A program made the position numbers and the translations under genes. From Hippophae tibetana (Eukaryota > Streptophyta > Magnoliopsida > Rosales > Elaeagnaceae), in assembly GCA_037013495.1 (NCBI GenBank), contig CM072807.1:6493001-6557000 (forward strand): a DNA stretch of 64,000 nucleotides, given 5' to 3'. The notes under the pieces are model-generated. The model made no database searches and was not told the origin of the DNA. It worked only from the letters and a program-made list of their open reading frames with translations. This document shows, in pieces, positions 22,845 to 35,660 of the stretch. Each line of letters starts with the position of its first letter. Position 1 is the first letter of the stretch.

Positions 22845-25357
22845 CCATCTTTCATGATAACCTCAATGTTTTGCACTTTGACTGACAACTGTTACTTGTG
22901 ATCCTCAATATCCTTTAAAAGTGAAAGCAAATTAGCCCAATAAACCTCACACTTCCTATATGCCAACTCGAGCTCATGTGTAAGTCTCTTGTCCATATCA
23001 TCCTACATGAGAATTCACAAAACAAAATAATTATAAACCATTTAAATAGGGAAAAAGTGAAAAATTTATAAATCCATGAGCCAATATGCACAGCTGAAGG
23101 TAAAACTAGATCTTGCAGACGAAGTTATAATTTTTCTCGAAATAAAAAGGAATGGATGAAAAGAGTGCTCAAGGCGAAATAAACAACTATTTGAACTAAG
23201 TAGAAGTTATGAAATAGATCAGACCTCAGTTATGGGTTGGCCAGAGCTTCTTTCTTGATCTCTGCAAATAGAATTTGGGCAACACGCATCAACACATGAG
23301 TTCCCTCTGACATATCCATTTCCCATGGAAGTTTTCCCCTCATTCTTCATTGCATGAGTAATCTTTCTGAAGCCTGTTGCAGAGCATCCATTGCGACATG
23401 ATTAGTCTCTGGAGACTTTGCTCCTTCATCAACATATTTAAAAGCCCCATTACGAAGGGTATTATATCGAATAGTATGAGACTCTAGATAGTTGGTATAG
23501 AAATCACTATGACGATCTTCTAGCATAACACTACTCTTGGCAATCCTAGCCCATCATTTCAATATGTAGTGCAAAGCGAGAGTTAGCACAATAGTCACTC
23601 TAAAGACTGCAAATACATGTCTACAAAGAAGACCAGAGAATTCAAACATTTGGCAACTACAAGTAGCTTTCACCTCCAGAATATTGAATTTAACATAATA
23701 AGCTCTATGCTCCTGCCCAAACTTTGATACCTGATAGGTGATGACCTCCACATCGTCCTCAGCTTTAGATGCCATGAAAGTTAGTGTGCCAACAAGCTCA
23801 TCTTGAAACCTTGTGAATATCTTTCTGGTAAAATACTCTGATGCTTGTTTCTCCATTGGAGATGGGGTCTTTAGAGCTGAAGAATTATTCATAGTATCAT
23901 AATCTGCTTTCACTTCTCATTGGGACTTTCCAAAGCTTTCTCATACAGTTTGAAGAACTGATTCAGATTAGTTGAAGCATTTATATACCCATCAAAGTAT
24001 GAATTCATACCATCACTTCGCTGCATTATAGACATCTCTTCATCCTTGAGATCATATCTATCAAATCGAGACAACCAACAAGACTCAATAAAACTCCTCT
24101 ACAGATTCAGTCAGGTTAACACATTTATGGAGGTCTGCTTCAAAATTTGGATATTGAAGAAACACATGGGGTAACCTCTCCTGACATTGTTTGAAGATGT
24201 GCCACTTGCAGAAACGGTGTCGATTCTCTGTAAAAACTTGCATAATGGCTCGCCGTATCACTGAATCATGATCAGTGGTGATTGACACTGAATGTTGACC
24301 TGATTTTGCCATTAGCCACGTTTTAAACAACCAAACAAATGATGCTTCTGATTCATTTATTAAGAAAGCACAACCGAACAACACAGGCTGCCCATGATGA
24401 TTTACTCCAGTGAAGGGTGCAAAAGGCAAGCAGTACCTGTTTGATCTGTAGGTAGAATCAAATGTAACAGTATCACCAAAGTCACTATAATTCAACCTTG
24501 CCTTCGGATCATCCCAAAACACATTGCCTGTAGAGTGGTCCTCATCACCCTGCACTGCATAGAAGAAATTGGGATTGTCAGCATGCATCTGCCTCAAATA
24601 CTCCAAAAAGGAGCAGAATCTCCCCTTCCAAACTCCTCTGTCAATTGTTCCTCATGTAATTTCTACAGTCCACCTCAGTGAATCCAACTTTGCTTATTCC
24701 ACCATATTCTTTTATGAGCGCCAACATAATTCTACGAGGACCCATTCCGGCTGCCTGCAAGGTGTCAATCAAGGTCTTGGCAGGACCAGAGATTTGCTGG
24801 TGAGAACGAAGGCAATGCACTTGATCGGGTGGAACCAACTCATGATTATGCTCTTTGACAAAAGCAGACACAACCCATTTCCCAGAATCTTGCATATTTA
24901 CTGAGAAGGGGCTTTGCATCCAACTCTTGTGACTATCCGCAGGCGCTTGATCTCTCTATCCTTTGTACGCTTCTCGTTCAAATTCCAAAATCCCTCTTTA
25001 GCACAAACAAATCGCCTCTGTATAGCTGCACCATCATGTCTAGAACGACGAGAAGAGCTGACACATGTACTGAAACCAACGCGGCAAGCATAGAAATTGT
25101 AGAAGGCCTTTGTAGCCACTTCGCACTCAAACTCCATTCCTTCATAAGGTTCAAGGTCCAATAAATCTCCCTCAGGAAGATAAATATCACCATACCCACC
25201 AACAGAGCTACCGCTAGCAACTACCTCCACTTTTAAGAGAAGGGCCATCAGCCAATTCCTCATAATCAACAGGATGTTCAATGTCCACAATATCATCATC
25301 TCCTTCTCCACCCCCTCCTCCCATCCCAATGTCAAAGTCTATCACCTCATTATCCAT
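22845..25357 (-). pseudogene. FRS5: FAR1-related sequence 5-like gene, decayed
   Basis: The reading starts at 25357 (MDNEVIDFDIG). In order it carries: a FAR1 DNA-binding domain (EGMEFECEVATKAFYNFYACRVGF), a MULE-type transposase-derived core (24.6-24.1 kb; FGDTVTFDSTYR, GVNHHGQPVLFG, WLFKTWL, TTDHDSVI, HRFCKWHI), a SWIM zinc finger (CSCQMFEFSGLLCRHVFAVF, about 23.6 kb) and a separate terminal coiled-coil exon near 22.85-23.0 kb (DKRLTHELELAYRKC). It matches Arabidopsis FRS5 (At4g38180), a domesticated transposase acting as a nuclear transcription factor. At least five breaks are seen: a frame change near 25.23 kb and in 24.90-24.92 kb, a CGA-to-TGA-like stop and frame change near 24.61-24.65 kb, and frame changes near 24.085 and 23.91 kb. 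A block of about 30 residues expected before EMSIMQRSD is missing. Not functional as it stands. Confidence 0.87.
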
Positions 25358-26564
25358 GTCGAACAATGATTATTTCAGTTCGATTCCAACCAGATACCCA
25401 AGTCCCAACTAGGATAATGCTGCGTGTATCAGAGTTTAAAGCGAACATCTATTCAGGTTATGTCAGTCCCACTGCAGTTGAAGTGGGAAAATACGTAATT
25501 CAAACACAATAATAAAACATGTGCAGAAAGCTACAAGCACTACAAGTAAAAGAAAACGACCTTCAATGTCATAGTCAAAATACAAGAATCTGATATCAAT
25601 GAGAAAGAACCCATTGCATCAGAGAAAACACAAATCATTCCCCAGACACTAATGCTCTCAATCACAACACAAATTTCAAAGTTGAACTTAATTAAAAAAT
25701 TGCGCATAACCATCATTTTCAAATTCATATTCATATCAAATCAAAGCTATACTAAAGACCTAAATTTAACCCATTAAATTAAAGATGTCACGGAGGTTTC
25801 TAAAGGGTTTCCAAAATTACCAAATTTAACCCAGAAAAATAATTTCTAAGCTATCCATTTGATTCTCAACCTCTAAGTTTCTTGAATTACTGAAGAAAAA
25901 AAATTAGAAGAGAAGACTCAAAACCCAGCCTTGGAGGAATTAAAGCGACAAAAGAATCAATATTTTCGATGCTCTCCTTTTGCTTTTAGAAGAATGATGA
26001 AAAATCAATCTCTGCTAATGCATGAATCTTAATTCTCATATTTCTCAAATACCCACATACATTGGACATTGCAGCAAAAGAGGAGCTTCTACTCGGAGTC
26101 AGAGTCGAAGAGGATTGAGGAATCGAGGATAGCGAGAGCGCGAAACAGTATAACGGCGATAGAGTTAACGTCATTCACGTTGGGATCAGCGACAGAAGCA
26201 GCAGCTGGAATTCAGCGCCTTGAGGCAGAGGCGGCAGCAACAGCGAGAGCTAGAGTCGAGAAAAAGGAGTTTAACTGTTTAGATCATCTTTGGTTCACCG
26301 GAATAGTAATAAAAATGAGTAAGATATTTTTGAGTTTGATTTAATGTCTTGTTCAGGATTATCTAAACTCGTATTAATTGTAATTTTTAATGAAATATTA
26401 GGATAATAAATATATATATATATATATATATTACAAAAATTAAGAGATATAATTATAATATTATAAAAATAAGAGTTATAATTTATGAAAGAGAAACTTC
26501 TTTATAGTAAGCCATTACTAAGAATTTCCTATTCTTGTTTATATATACAGTGCATTGATAGAGA
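25358..26564. other. Upstream region of the FRS5-like pseudogene
   Basis: Probable former promoter and 5' leader of the FRS5-like gene, including a more GC-rich stretch at 26060-26290. A plus-strand open stretch there (26069-26344) has no recognisable domain and is not called. An (AT) run lies at about 26409-26431. Confidence 0.45.
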
Positions 26565-26571
26565 TCTCTAG

Positions 26572-26830
26572 AGTGAACGTTTTGGATTTAAATGAATTTC
26601 AAATCCATCCAATTTTTTTAGTTACCAGAGACATTCAAAGCTTGTCAGTCACGTTCTTTCAAATTTTCTAATTCTAATAGTCATTTATAGCTTTTCTACC
26701 ATGTTTTTTTCCTCTCTTTTTATAGAGTACCTATATTTTCGTAGTATTTATTAATTATAAATTTATTTGTCCACAACACTTTTTAGATTTTGAGTATATT
26801 GACAAAAAGATTTTCATTCTATAAGTAATA
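26572..26830. repeat. Direct repeat, left copy
   Basis: About 250 bp matching 28321-28575 in the same orientation. Shared blocks include TTTCAAATCCATCCAATTTT, CACGTTCTTTC, TTCTAATAGTCATT, CTTTTCTACCAT and ATTTATTAATTAT. Identity is around 80 percent by eye. The two copies bracket the LTR-like segment described next. Confidence 0.75.
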
Positions 26831-27029
26831 TGAGTGTTTCCTATTTTCGTGGACAAAATATTTATCTGTAAATTTATTTTTAAGTCTACTATCAAATCTA
26901 TCAAGAAAAGTCAAAAAAATGCTCGAGGTCTAGATAATTATACTCTAAGTATATCTTTATAACTACGACACATAGGATTATATTTATGCATTTAATGGCA
27001 CATGCTTATAAATCTAAAATTATTTTTAG

Positions 27030-28260
27030 TGTTAAAATATGGAATAAGATATGCTAAAAGATATTAAATAAGATATGCTAAAATATATTAGATAATATAT
27101 CCTCTAAAATAAAATATGTTAAAAGATATTAGAAAATATATATTTTAAATTATATTTGTAATCTTTATCATAAAAGATATCATAAAATCTATTTTTAAAA
27201 TATATTAGATAAGATATATTTTAAATTATAGTTGAAATTTTTAGCATAAAAGATAACATAAAATCTATTTTAAAATATATTAGATAGGATATATTTTAAA
27301 TTATAACTGAAATCTTTACCATAAAAGATAACATAAAATATATTTTAAAAGAAATCTATTTTAAATGGGAGTTATCTTAATTAATGAGAATTATTAATCC
27401 TATTTGTAATAGAAAAGATATTTATCAATTACATAGTATTAAGGGTTTTAATTTTTTCTATAAATAAAACTCATTGCTCATTGTTTTAATTAACCACACA
27501 AGAGCATTATTCTATTCTTCTTAATTTCTCTCTCTTGTTTTACAAATATAAAATCATAATTCTTTAGGCTTTTTTATTTAGTTAATCTATCAAATATTGG
27601 TGATTATATTTGATTGATTAATAAGCCTAATTATTTTATTTTGATAATATATTCTTATGACTTCTTCTTTATTTTTGTTCTTAAATTGTTATATCAAATA
27701 ATTATTTTTGTCATATCATAATTATTTGATTTGATTATTGATCTTTAAATAAGCTATTTTTATTGAACTTGTGTTTGATCTTTTTGCTCTAGGATTTACT
27801 AGTTGATTTAATTTAAATGACATGTTTTGAATCATCTAGTTAGGATTATTCATTATTAAATTTGTTCTAGAACACACACGGACACTTGTGTTTTTGTCTT
27901 AACTATTTTGCAGTTACTTCGGAAACGTATTTGATTAGCGGGAAGCTTATTGAAACCTTGGTCTGGAAACCACTCACGCTAATATTGGAAATTGTGAAAA
28001 TAGAGTAGGGACTCGTAAGTAAAGTACATTGGGGCAGTATTCTAAGGAGGGTAGCATAAGACCGAGTTTGTACTTGAACATTTGATTTTCATAGTGAAAA
28101 GTTAGGTGGTCCAGTGGTTTTTCTTTTAGGTCATGGTTGTAGCCTAGGTTGTTTCCACCTAAAAATATCTTGTGTTATTATTTTATTTCCGTACTTATTT
28201 TTACACACGATTGCATGCATGGCTCCCTTGTTTAGGTTATTAAATTATAAATTAGTAAAA
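27030..28260 (+). mobile_element. LTR-like segment, probably a solo LTR of a copia-type element
   Basis: The segment starts with TGTTAAAATA, carries tandem 76-bp repeats, a TATA-like box (CTATAAATAAAACTC, about 27460) followed by a CT-rich leader, and further on a region ending in AAAAATATCTTGTGTTATT, a motif I associate with the R/U5 part of copia LTRs of the Angela/SIRE kind. There is no coding capacity, primer site or partner. The right boundary is uncertain and no target duplication was found. Confidence 0.4.
27120..27350. repeat. Tandem repeat, about 76-bp unit, three copies
   Basis: Three imperfect units with the pattern TATATTAGATAAGATATATT ... ATAAAAGATA(A/T)CATAAAATCTATTTT. They lie at the start of the LTR-like segment and upstream of its TATA-like box. 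Confidence 0.7.
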
Positions 28261-28320
28261 ATTAAAAATAACTTATTTACCTCACTCTAGATTAATTAGG
28301 TCCATAATTTATAAACTTTC

Positions 28321-28575
28321 ACAGTGAAACTTTCGGATTTTTATGAGTTTCAAATCCATCCAATTTTTTTAGTTCTGACAAACATTCAAAACTTGTCTTG
28401 TCACGTTCTTTCGAATTTTCTAGTTCTAATAGTCATTCACAACTTTTCTACCATCTTTTTTATTGGGTCCCTTATACTTCCATAATATTTATTAATTATG
28501 GAGCTATTCGTCAACAACACTTATTAGACTCTAGCATCTTGATAATAAGATTTCACATGGTACATCTAAATTATT
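28321..28575. repeat. Direct repeat, right copy
   Basis: Partner of 26572-26830. It runs directly into the decayed pararetrovirus on its right. Confidence 0.75.
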
Positions 28576-28599
28576 TCTTCTGACAAGATTCTTCAATAT

Positions 28600-31500
28600 T
28601 TTTTTAGATTCTTTTGTTTGATATTTAGAACTATCATAATTGATGGAAAGTTATGTAACAAATAGCATTTTGTCATCTATTACTACAAATGACCGTTTAT
28701 CTTATAGTTTAGATAAAATTTCTTTGACAATTTGAGATATATGGATGAAGTTTTGTATCCAATAATCGTCTGTACTTATAATTTGAATCAAATTTTTAGA
28801 GTTATTAAGAGGTTCTGTTTCAAATTCTCTTTTTAGTTGTTACTAACCACTATATTTGATAAGGTTGAAAGAATTTTTTATCTTTCACACCATCCAATTG
28901 GGCTAGCAATCTAGAATGTTAAATATCATGACTATTTATAATTTTTTGCATAATGATAGATCATGGATTTGATCACTATTGAAAAATGTATTAATTTCTT
29001 CATATTAAGACTTTGAAAAATAACTTGATTAGCAATTCCACATTCAATATCTTCAATATGTCACAAATCATGTTTAACAAGTATAGTTAATTTAAGAAAT
29101 TCATCAATAAGATTAATTATTGAACTATTTCTTTGAAACATTTCTTTTATTTTAGATTTATGACTTTCAATTCTATTTTTGATATTCTAGTGTATTTTTT
29201 TGTATCCAGATTCTAATAATACTTTAGTTTTTTCAAATAAGCATATTCTTTTGATTTTTTCAAAAATTAGATAAGGAAATTCACTTTTAAGTATATATGA
29301 TATTTGAAGAAAATTTATTATTTTCTCAAAATCAATATCATCATCCCAATTCGTCTTTTTAATGTTTTGAAAACAAAGTTCCTAATGTTTTGATAATGTA
29401 ATTGTTTCTTTAACTATCTTTTTTACTAATTTTATCATGTGTTATCTAAGCTATTTTCTATGTGATTCACCTAGAATATGAATTTTTCATACTCCATTAA
29501 GTTTTTCATAAACGTTGTTTGGAATATTAGGATTATAAAAAAATTGATGTTTTGTTTAAACATAAGATGAGTAAAATTATATTCTATTTAGTATGCTTCG
29601 AAAGCTTGTTTAGCTTCTTCAAAAGAATTATATGCTTGATAGCAAACATTATTTATCTTATTTACTTGATAATGACAAGCATTCTAAGAAATATATATTC
29701 CACGATAATGTCCTTTAAACATAACATAATATTTTCTTTTTTGAACATTTGGTTGTTTGTTTTTTTTTCATTTGTCTTCTTAGTAATGGTAATCAAGTCT
29801 TCTGGAGGTTTTCCAATCTACAAAACTAAATTTATATCTAATTAATGGTCTTCATAAATATTTATGCTTAGATAATCTACAATAAAGTTGTTAGTACCTT
29901 TTAAATATCTTACTTCAAAACTATATATAACAATTTGGTTGTACTATTTTAATCTTCTTCCTTCGAGATTATTTCTTTTGCTACACATAAAATCTCTAAT
30001 TGTTTGGTTATCAATTTGAACAATAAAATTTTCTAGAGTAAAATAAATATGAAATCGTTTAATAGCAAGTTTTATTAATTGTTAATAATTCTTTTTTCAA
30101 ATATGATATAATTAATTTTATTTGGCTTAAGCTTTTCAAAATTATATCCATAAATTAATTCTTTTTTTTTTTTTGAAGTTTTGAATTTTTTTTATATATC
30201 AGAGCATTTCTAGCTGATATAATTTACAAAACTTGACGTGTATTTTTCCTCCCATTTCTATGTTAAAATAGTTGTTAGCACATAACCCATCAAAAATTTG
30301 AAGCATCTATTTCTATAATTAATTTATTACTTGATTTAGGAAAGAAAAAACTTCTAGAAGATGTTTTATTTTTTTTTTAGGATTTGTTTGTCCTTTTCAT
30401 TCCATGAGAATTTGGTACATTTCTTTAATTTATTAATAAGAGGAATCTCTTTTTGAGATAATTTTTTATAAAATTCTTTTCATAATTAAGAATTCTTAAC
30501 AATACTTGTAGTTGTTTTTGTTAATGATTTATTCTGAAATTTTTCTACTTTTGATATAATATGTTTTTGAAGTTTTATTTCTGATCGATTTAAAATTATT
30601 TCTAAATATTCAATAGATGTTTTTTCTATTTCTATTTTCTTTAGAGATAAAATTATTTAATGTTTTTGAAATTTTCCACATGGTATTTTTAAGTGTTTCT
30701 TATGTTCTTCTATTGTTTTAAAGAAAACAAAAATGTCATCAATATATACCATACAAAATTCTTTAATATCTTTAAAGAGATTATCTATCCATCTTTGATA
30801 GACTTTAAGGTTATATTTAATCCAAAAGGCATTAGATTTCATTGATAATGTCTAATTGGTGTATTAAATGTTGTCAATAGTTTTGACACCTCTATTAATT
30901 TAATTTGCCAAAATTCATATTTACAATCAAATTTATTAAAAAAAATTGACTCCTTTAGTTTGATTAACTAATATATCTTTTTTAGAAATAAAATATTTAT
31001 CAAACTCTAAATGTTAATTTATTCTTTTGTAATAAATAACCATTCGTGTTTTTCCCATTTTTATTTCATATAGTTTCTTATTATGAAAGCTGAATTGGAA
31101 TGTAAACTTTTAGTTTAAACAATTATTTTTTATTTAATAATTCATTTATTTAAATATTAAATTCATCTATATTTTGTCAATATAGATCATTAGTTTAACT
31201 CGAATAATAACATTAGAATCATGTAATTTTAAAGTACAATATTTAAGATTTTTAAACCAAAATTTAAATGGATCTTCACTAAAATTTTCTTCCAAAATTT
31301 TATATAACCAATGGGCTTCTTCTAATTGGTTGATAGATAATGTATAATCAACACACTTGATTGACGCAAAAAATTTATCACACTTATACTTATGTTGTTA
31401 TAAAAGTAAAATTTCTACAAATTCTTTATCTATAGTAAAATATATAGAATTATGATTTATTTTCATTAAATAATAATTTATCATAAAATTATTTCCTATG

Positions 31501-33750
31501 ATAAAATCTTTATACATATTAGGAAAACATAATATTTTGGGAATAATAAATATTTTATTATTATACCAAATAGTTATGTTTTTATCTTTGCATTGAATGA
31601 TGATCCATCTATTTCTCTATCTAAAATAGAATTTAAATAAGTATCTTTTTTTCTAATGGAATTGTAATGGGTCTACAAGAACATACTATTGCTCCTATAT
31701 CAATTAAAGTATATAAGTAATATGGTTTATAGTTTGCAAAATTAAAATATCCTAAAACATAATTATAACATTTTTTACCATAGTTTCATGGGAAGATTAT
31801 TTCTTCTTTACCTATTTGGATATTATAAATCTGTGCTTAAAATATTTCTTCTTTTTGGTTAGTTTCAGGTAATATTGAAACTTGAATATTTTTAACATCA
31901 ATAATTTTATCATGATTATCTTTAGGTTTAGAAAATGATTTGCTAACATTAACTTTTTATTTAAAGTTTTTCAATTAATAAATCGGGGTTGAATTTTTGT
32001 TTCATGGGAAGATTATTTCTTCTTTACCTATTTGGATATTATAAATTTGTGCTTAAAATATTTCTTCTATTTGGTTAGTTGAAGGTAATATTGAAACTTG
32101 AACATTTTTAACAACAATAATTTTATCATGATTATCTTTAGGTTTAGAAAATGATTTGCTAACTTTAAATTTTTATTTAAAGTTTTTCAATTAATAAATT
32201 GGGGTTGAATTTTTGTTTCATAAGGCTTCGATTTGAATAATTCTACACAAAAAAATTACTTCTTTTGTTGAAGTTTCAAAAAAAATTGTCAATTCATGGA
32301 TAGTTTTCCACTCAATAGCTAAATTTTAAAATTGATGATCTATACTCAATTTTTTAAGTTAAATCTTTATTTTTGCTGAATTATTTATATTATGATATGT
32401 TATAGATATAAAGATATTTGGTCTTATGTTAAACCAAACAATTCGATTTACTAAATTTGACTGTACGTTTATAATGGATCTTTTATTCTTGCATCTAAAA
32501 TTACTAAAAGTAAAGATGTGTCTATTTCTTATCTAAATAAACTTATAATTGTGATATCTATTAGACCTATGTGAACGAATTTGATTTACGGATATTTCCT
32601 TTTTCATCTTTCTATTTTCTTTTTATCAAAAAGTTATATTTCAACTGTTCTATCTTCTATACATTTACCATCAAATTTTTTAACAAATTGTTCAAAAACT
32701 CTTGTTAAAAAAAATTTAAATTTAGACATTTTATGTATATATCTTCTTTTCTAACCTTTTGTTTGGTTCATTCTATTTTCTCAAGTTTTACTTGACTATA
32801 AGTTAACTTCATTTTATTTTCAATCTTCTTTTAATATTTTATCATAACATTGTTAACCATATTTTGCATTGGTGATTTGGTTTTTAACTTGCTTTTTGTT
32901 TTAACTGATAAGCATTATTCATTTACCAGTCTAAGGATATGGTTAATCCTAAAACCTATATTGTCTGATTTATTTAATTTTTTTAGCCAATCTAGATATC
33001 TTTTAATAGCTAATTCATCCCAAAGAATGGGTAATTTATGAAAAATTTGATTTAACCAATATATATCTTGGGGAGTTTTCACAAGAAAATAATATTTTTT
33101 AAATAATTTTACGTAATCTTCAAATTAATAAATATTGTATAATTCTAGTTTTGATAAAGCATAATTAGATTTTTTTGAACCGTTAGTTCTCCTACTTCTC
33201 CTATTAAATTTTCTTTAATTATTTTTGTGAATTTTCTTAATAAATCATTATGTTTGGAAAATTTTGACAATAAGAATAATTGATGTTCTCTATCTTTTTG
33301 GATCTTTTCTTATTGTTTTAACCGTTGTAGAGTATCACCTTGTAGGGGTCCTACAATGTAATTTATAAACTTTTTTTTTATCCAAGTGTTTCTATAATTG
33401 AGTAAAATGAAGGACATAGATTGTGTCTATAATTTTTTCTTAATTTTTAAATGATACATTAATAAGATTTTAATAGGTACCATGTTGAGGTATTGATTGT
33501 TTATCTAAATAACTTCTCCTAATATAAGAAAGAGTTGATTATTCTTCTTGTTTTATTCTACTAAATGAATTCATTTATATCAATATAGTTTTCATGTTGA
33601 GTTCTTTTTAAATATTTTTCAACTTCTTCTTGATTTAAAAATTCTTTTTTTATGAGCAATCAAAAGATTTTTCAGATTGTGTATTGATTATCACTTCATT
33701 TCTTTTATATTAAAATATTTTATTTATATATATATTTATATAATTATTTT
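28600..33750 (-). mobile_element. Endogenous pararetrovirus (Caulimoviridae), decayed, copy 1
   Basis: Minus-strand reading gives family parts in the expected order: a movement-protein-like region (about 32.7-32.3 kb; FNIRPN...), an aspartic protease (about 31.7 kb; TLIDIGA, then KDFIIGN), a reverse transcriptase (about 31.05-30.6 kb; MPFGLN and the YIDD box) and an RNase H region (about 30.3-29.9 kb). There are no LTRs or integrase, which separates it from Ty3 elements. It is broken throughout and very AT-rich, hence old. The genus is not assignable by eye; Petuvirus- or Florendovirus-like groups are candidates. End points are estimates. Confidence 0.75.
31784..32215. repeat. 216-bp unit present twice in tandem
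   Basis: Copies at 31784-31999 and 32000-32215 are nearly identical, both starting TTTCATGGGAAGATTATTTC. The repeat lies inside pararetrovirus copy 1, and its high similarity suggests that it arose after the element had aged. Confidence 0.9.
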
Positions 33751-35180
33751 GATTGAATTCAAATCTTATTATTATTTTTATTTATATTAAAATTTTATTT
33801 TACAAACTAAATATAAACTTAAAGAATTAAAATGTTGGGTTATATTTTTATTCTTAATTACAGCTTCTACGTAAACAGAGACTTTTAGTTATATTTGATT
33901 TTGAAAATGAATATTTAATATTTAAGTGTACTTATATTTAATTGATATTAAAATTTACTTGAAATTTACTTAATATTTTCTTTTTTATTATCATAAATTT
34001 AAATTCAAATGACATTTACATAATATATTTTTTATTTATAAAAAATAAAATTAAAAAAATATATATTAGAATTTACTTAACTATTTAAAAAAATTATTTT
34101 AATTATCATATTTTAAATTCGTGTATTAAAATTACTTAATTTTTTAAAAAATAAATATTATAAATCTACAAATTTTATCAATTTTAATACTTTTGTAATT
34201 TAACAAAATTTTAGTAATTCTTTCATTAATTTTTCACATTTAATAATGAATTAAATATATTAAACGTTAAAAGTTAAGAAGTTAAATAATTTAAAAACTA
34301 ATTTTTTTACACGTTAATTTTAATTAATATAGATCAATTTAATTTAATTTTTAAATTTAAAATAAAATTATTAAATATGAAAAATTAATTGAAGAAAAAT
34401 TATAAAAAAAATTATTAAAGAAATAAAGTGTTAAAAATAATAAACTAATAAACGAAAAATATAATTCAGAAATAACGATAAGCATTTGTTGTTTTGAATT
34501 GTAGTTGGATAAATATCATTAAAAATGGTGATACCAAAAATAAGTAACTTGTAGTTTGAAATTTGCAGCCTGAGTTCTTGATTTTTCTCCATAACAGTAA
34601 CACACAATCCAATAAAAGATATAAAAGCTTTTTTTTTATTAATAAAAAAATATGATACTTACGCATAAATGAAGATGTTACTATAGTGACGCAAATCAAC
34701 GATAACATTGATGTTGATCGATGCAAACAATGATAGATGAATACGCATTGGAATGCTCATAAGAAGGCAAGTAGAGCAGTAGCGAAGACTAGGATCGACG
34801 CTTGGATATTGACGGGTGATAGATTAAAAGGAGTGAGTTGACTTTCGGTGAAATCAATAGTTAACCATGCACCATGCAACAATAAAGAGACATTTAATTC
34901 ACGGAATCACGAGGATAATACGAATGCAATTAAACAAAAAAGAAATTATTTTATTTAGTTTTATCGTTAGAATAAAAAAAATTAATATTACGTTATTTAA
35001 TTTATAATTAGAATAAAATGAGAAATATTGTATATTATCTTAATATCCTTATATTTAATCAAATTTAAATAATATCATTTAATTATTATTTTTTCATCAC
35101 ACAAAATACATTATTAAAATAATTATTTTTTAAATAATTATTATTTAAAAATAAAATAAATTATTAAAACTATTATTTTT
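33751..35180. other. AT-rich spacer
   Basis: No gene recognised. A slightly more complex stretch at 34660-34930 has no coding signal that I trust. Confidence 0.5.
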
Positions 35181-35189
35181 TTAAATAGA

Positions 35190-35660
35190 GTTTAAAGTTT
35201 TAAGGTTTGTGATTTGAGATTTATGATTTAGGGTATAGAATATAGGGTATAATTTTTAGGATTTAAGTTTCAGAGTATAGGATATAATGTTTAGGGTTAT
35301 ATTTGTGGGTTAAAGTTTAAGGTAAAATTATTATATTTTTAAATAATGTTTTGGGATTTTGGGTTTTGTGTTTATAGTTTAGGCTTGTATTTATAGGTTA
35401 AGGTTTAGGGTTAAAATTATTATTTTTCTAAATAATGTTTCGGGTTTTGGGATTTGAGGTTTATGGTTTATGATTTAGGGTTATATTTGTGGATTAAAAT
35501 TATTATTTTTCTCAATAGGGTATTGGGTTTTGGGATTTGAGGTTTAGGATTATATTTGTGTGTTAAAGTTTAGGATTGGGGTTTAGGATTATATTTGTGG
35601 GTTAATGTTTAGGGTTAAAATTATTATTTTTAAAAATAGAATTTAGGGTTTAGGATTTAA
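35190..35660. repeat. Degenerate telomere-like (TTTAGGG-type) tandem repeat
   Basis: About 470 bp built from GTTTAGGGTT, ATTTAGGGTT and GGGTTTTGGGATTTG pieces arranged in roughly 100-120 bp units, each also carrying AAATTATTATTTTT and TTATATTTGTGGGTTAA. The core resembles the plant telomere unit TTTAGGG, but perfect head-to-tail runs are absent. Confidence 0.65.

Noticed and set aside
26069-26344. Plus-strand open frame with Ala/Glu/Arg-rich sequence
   Set aside because: It lies in what should be the leader and promoter of the FRS5-like gene and shows no domain or family resemblance. The composition follows the GA-rich DNA.
28600-33750. Ty3/gypsy assignment of the YIDD-containing element
   Set aside because: No LTRs or integrase are seen, a movement-protein-like region is present, and the RT motifs read more like Caulimoviridae.
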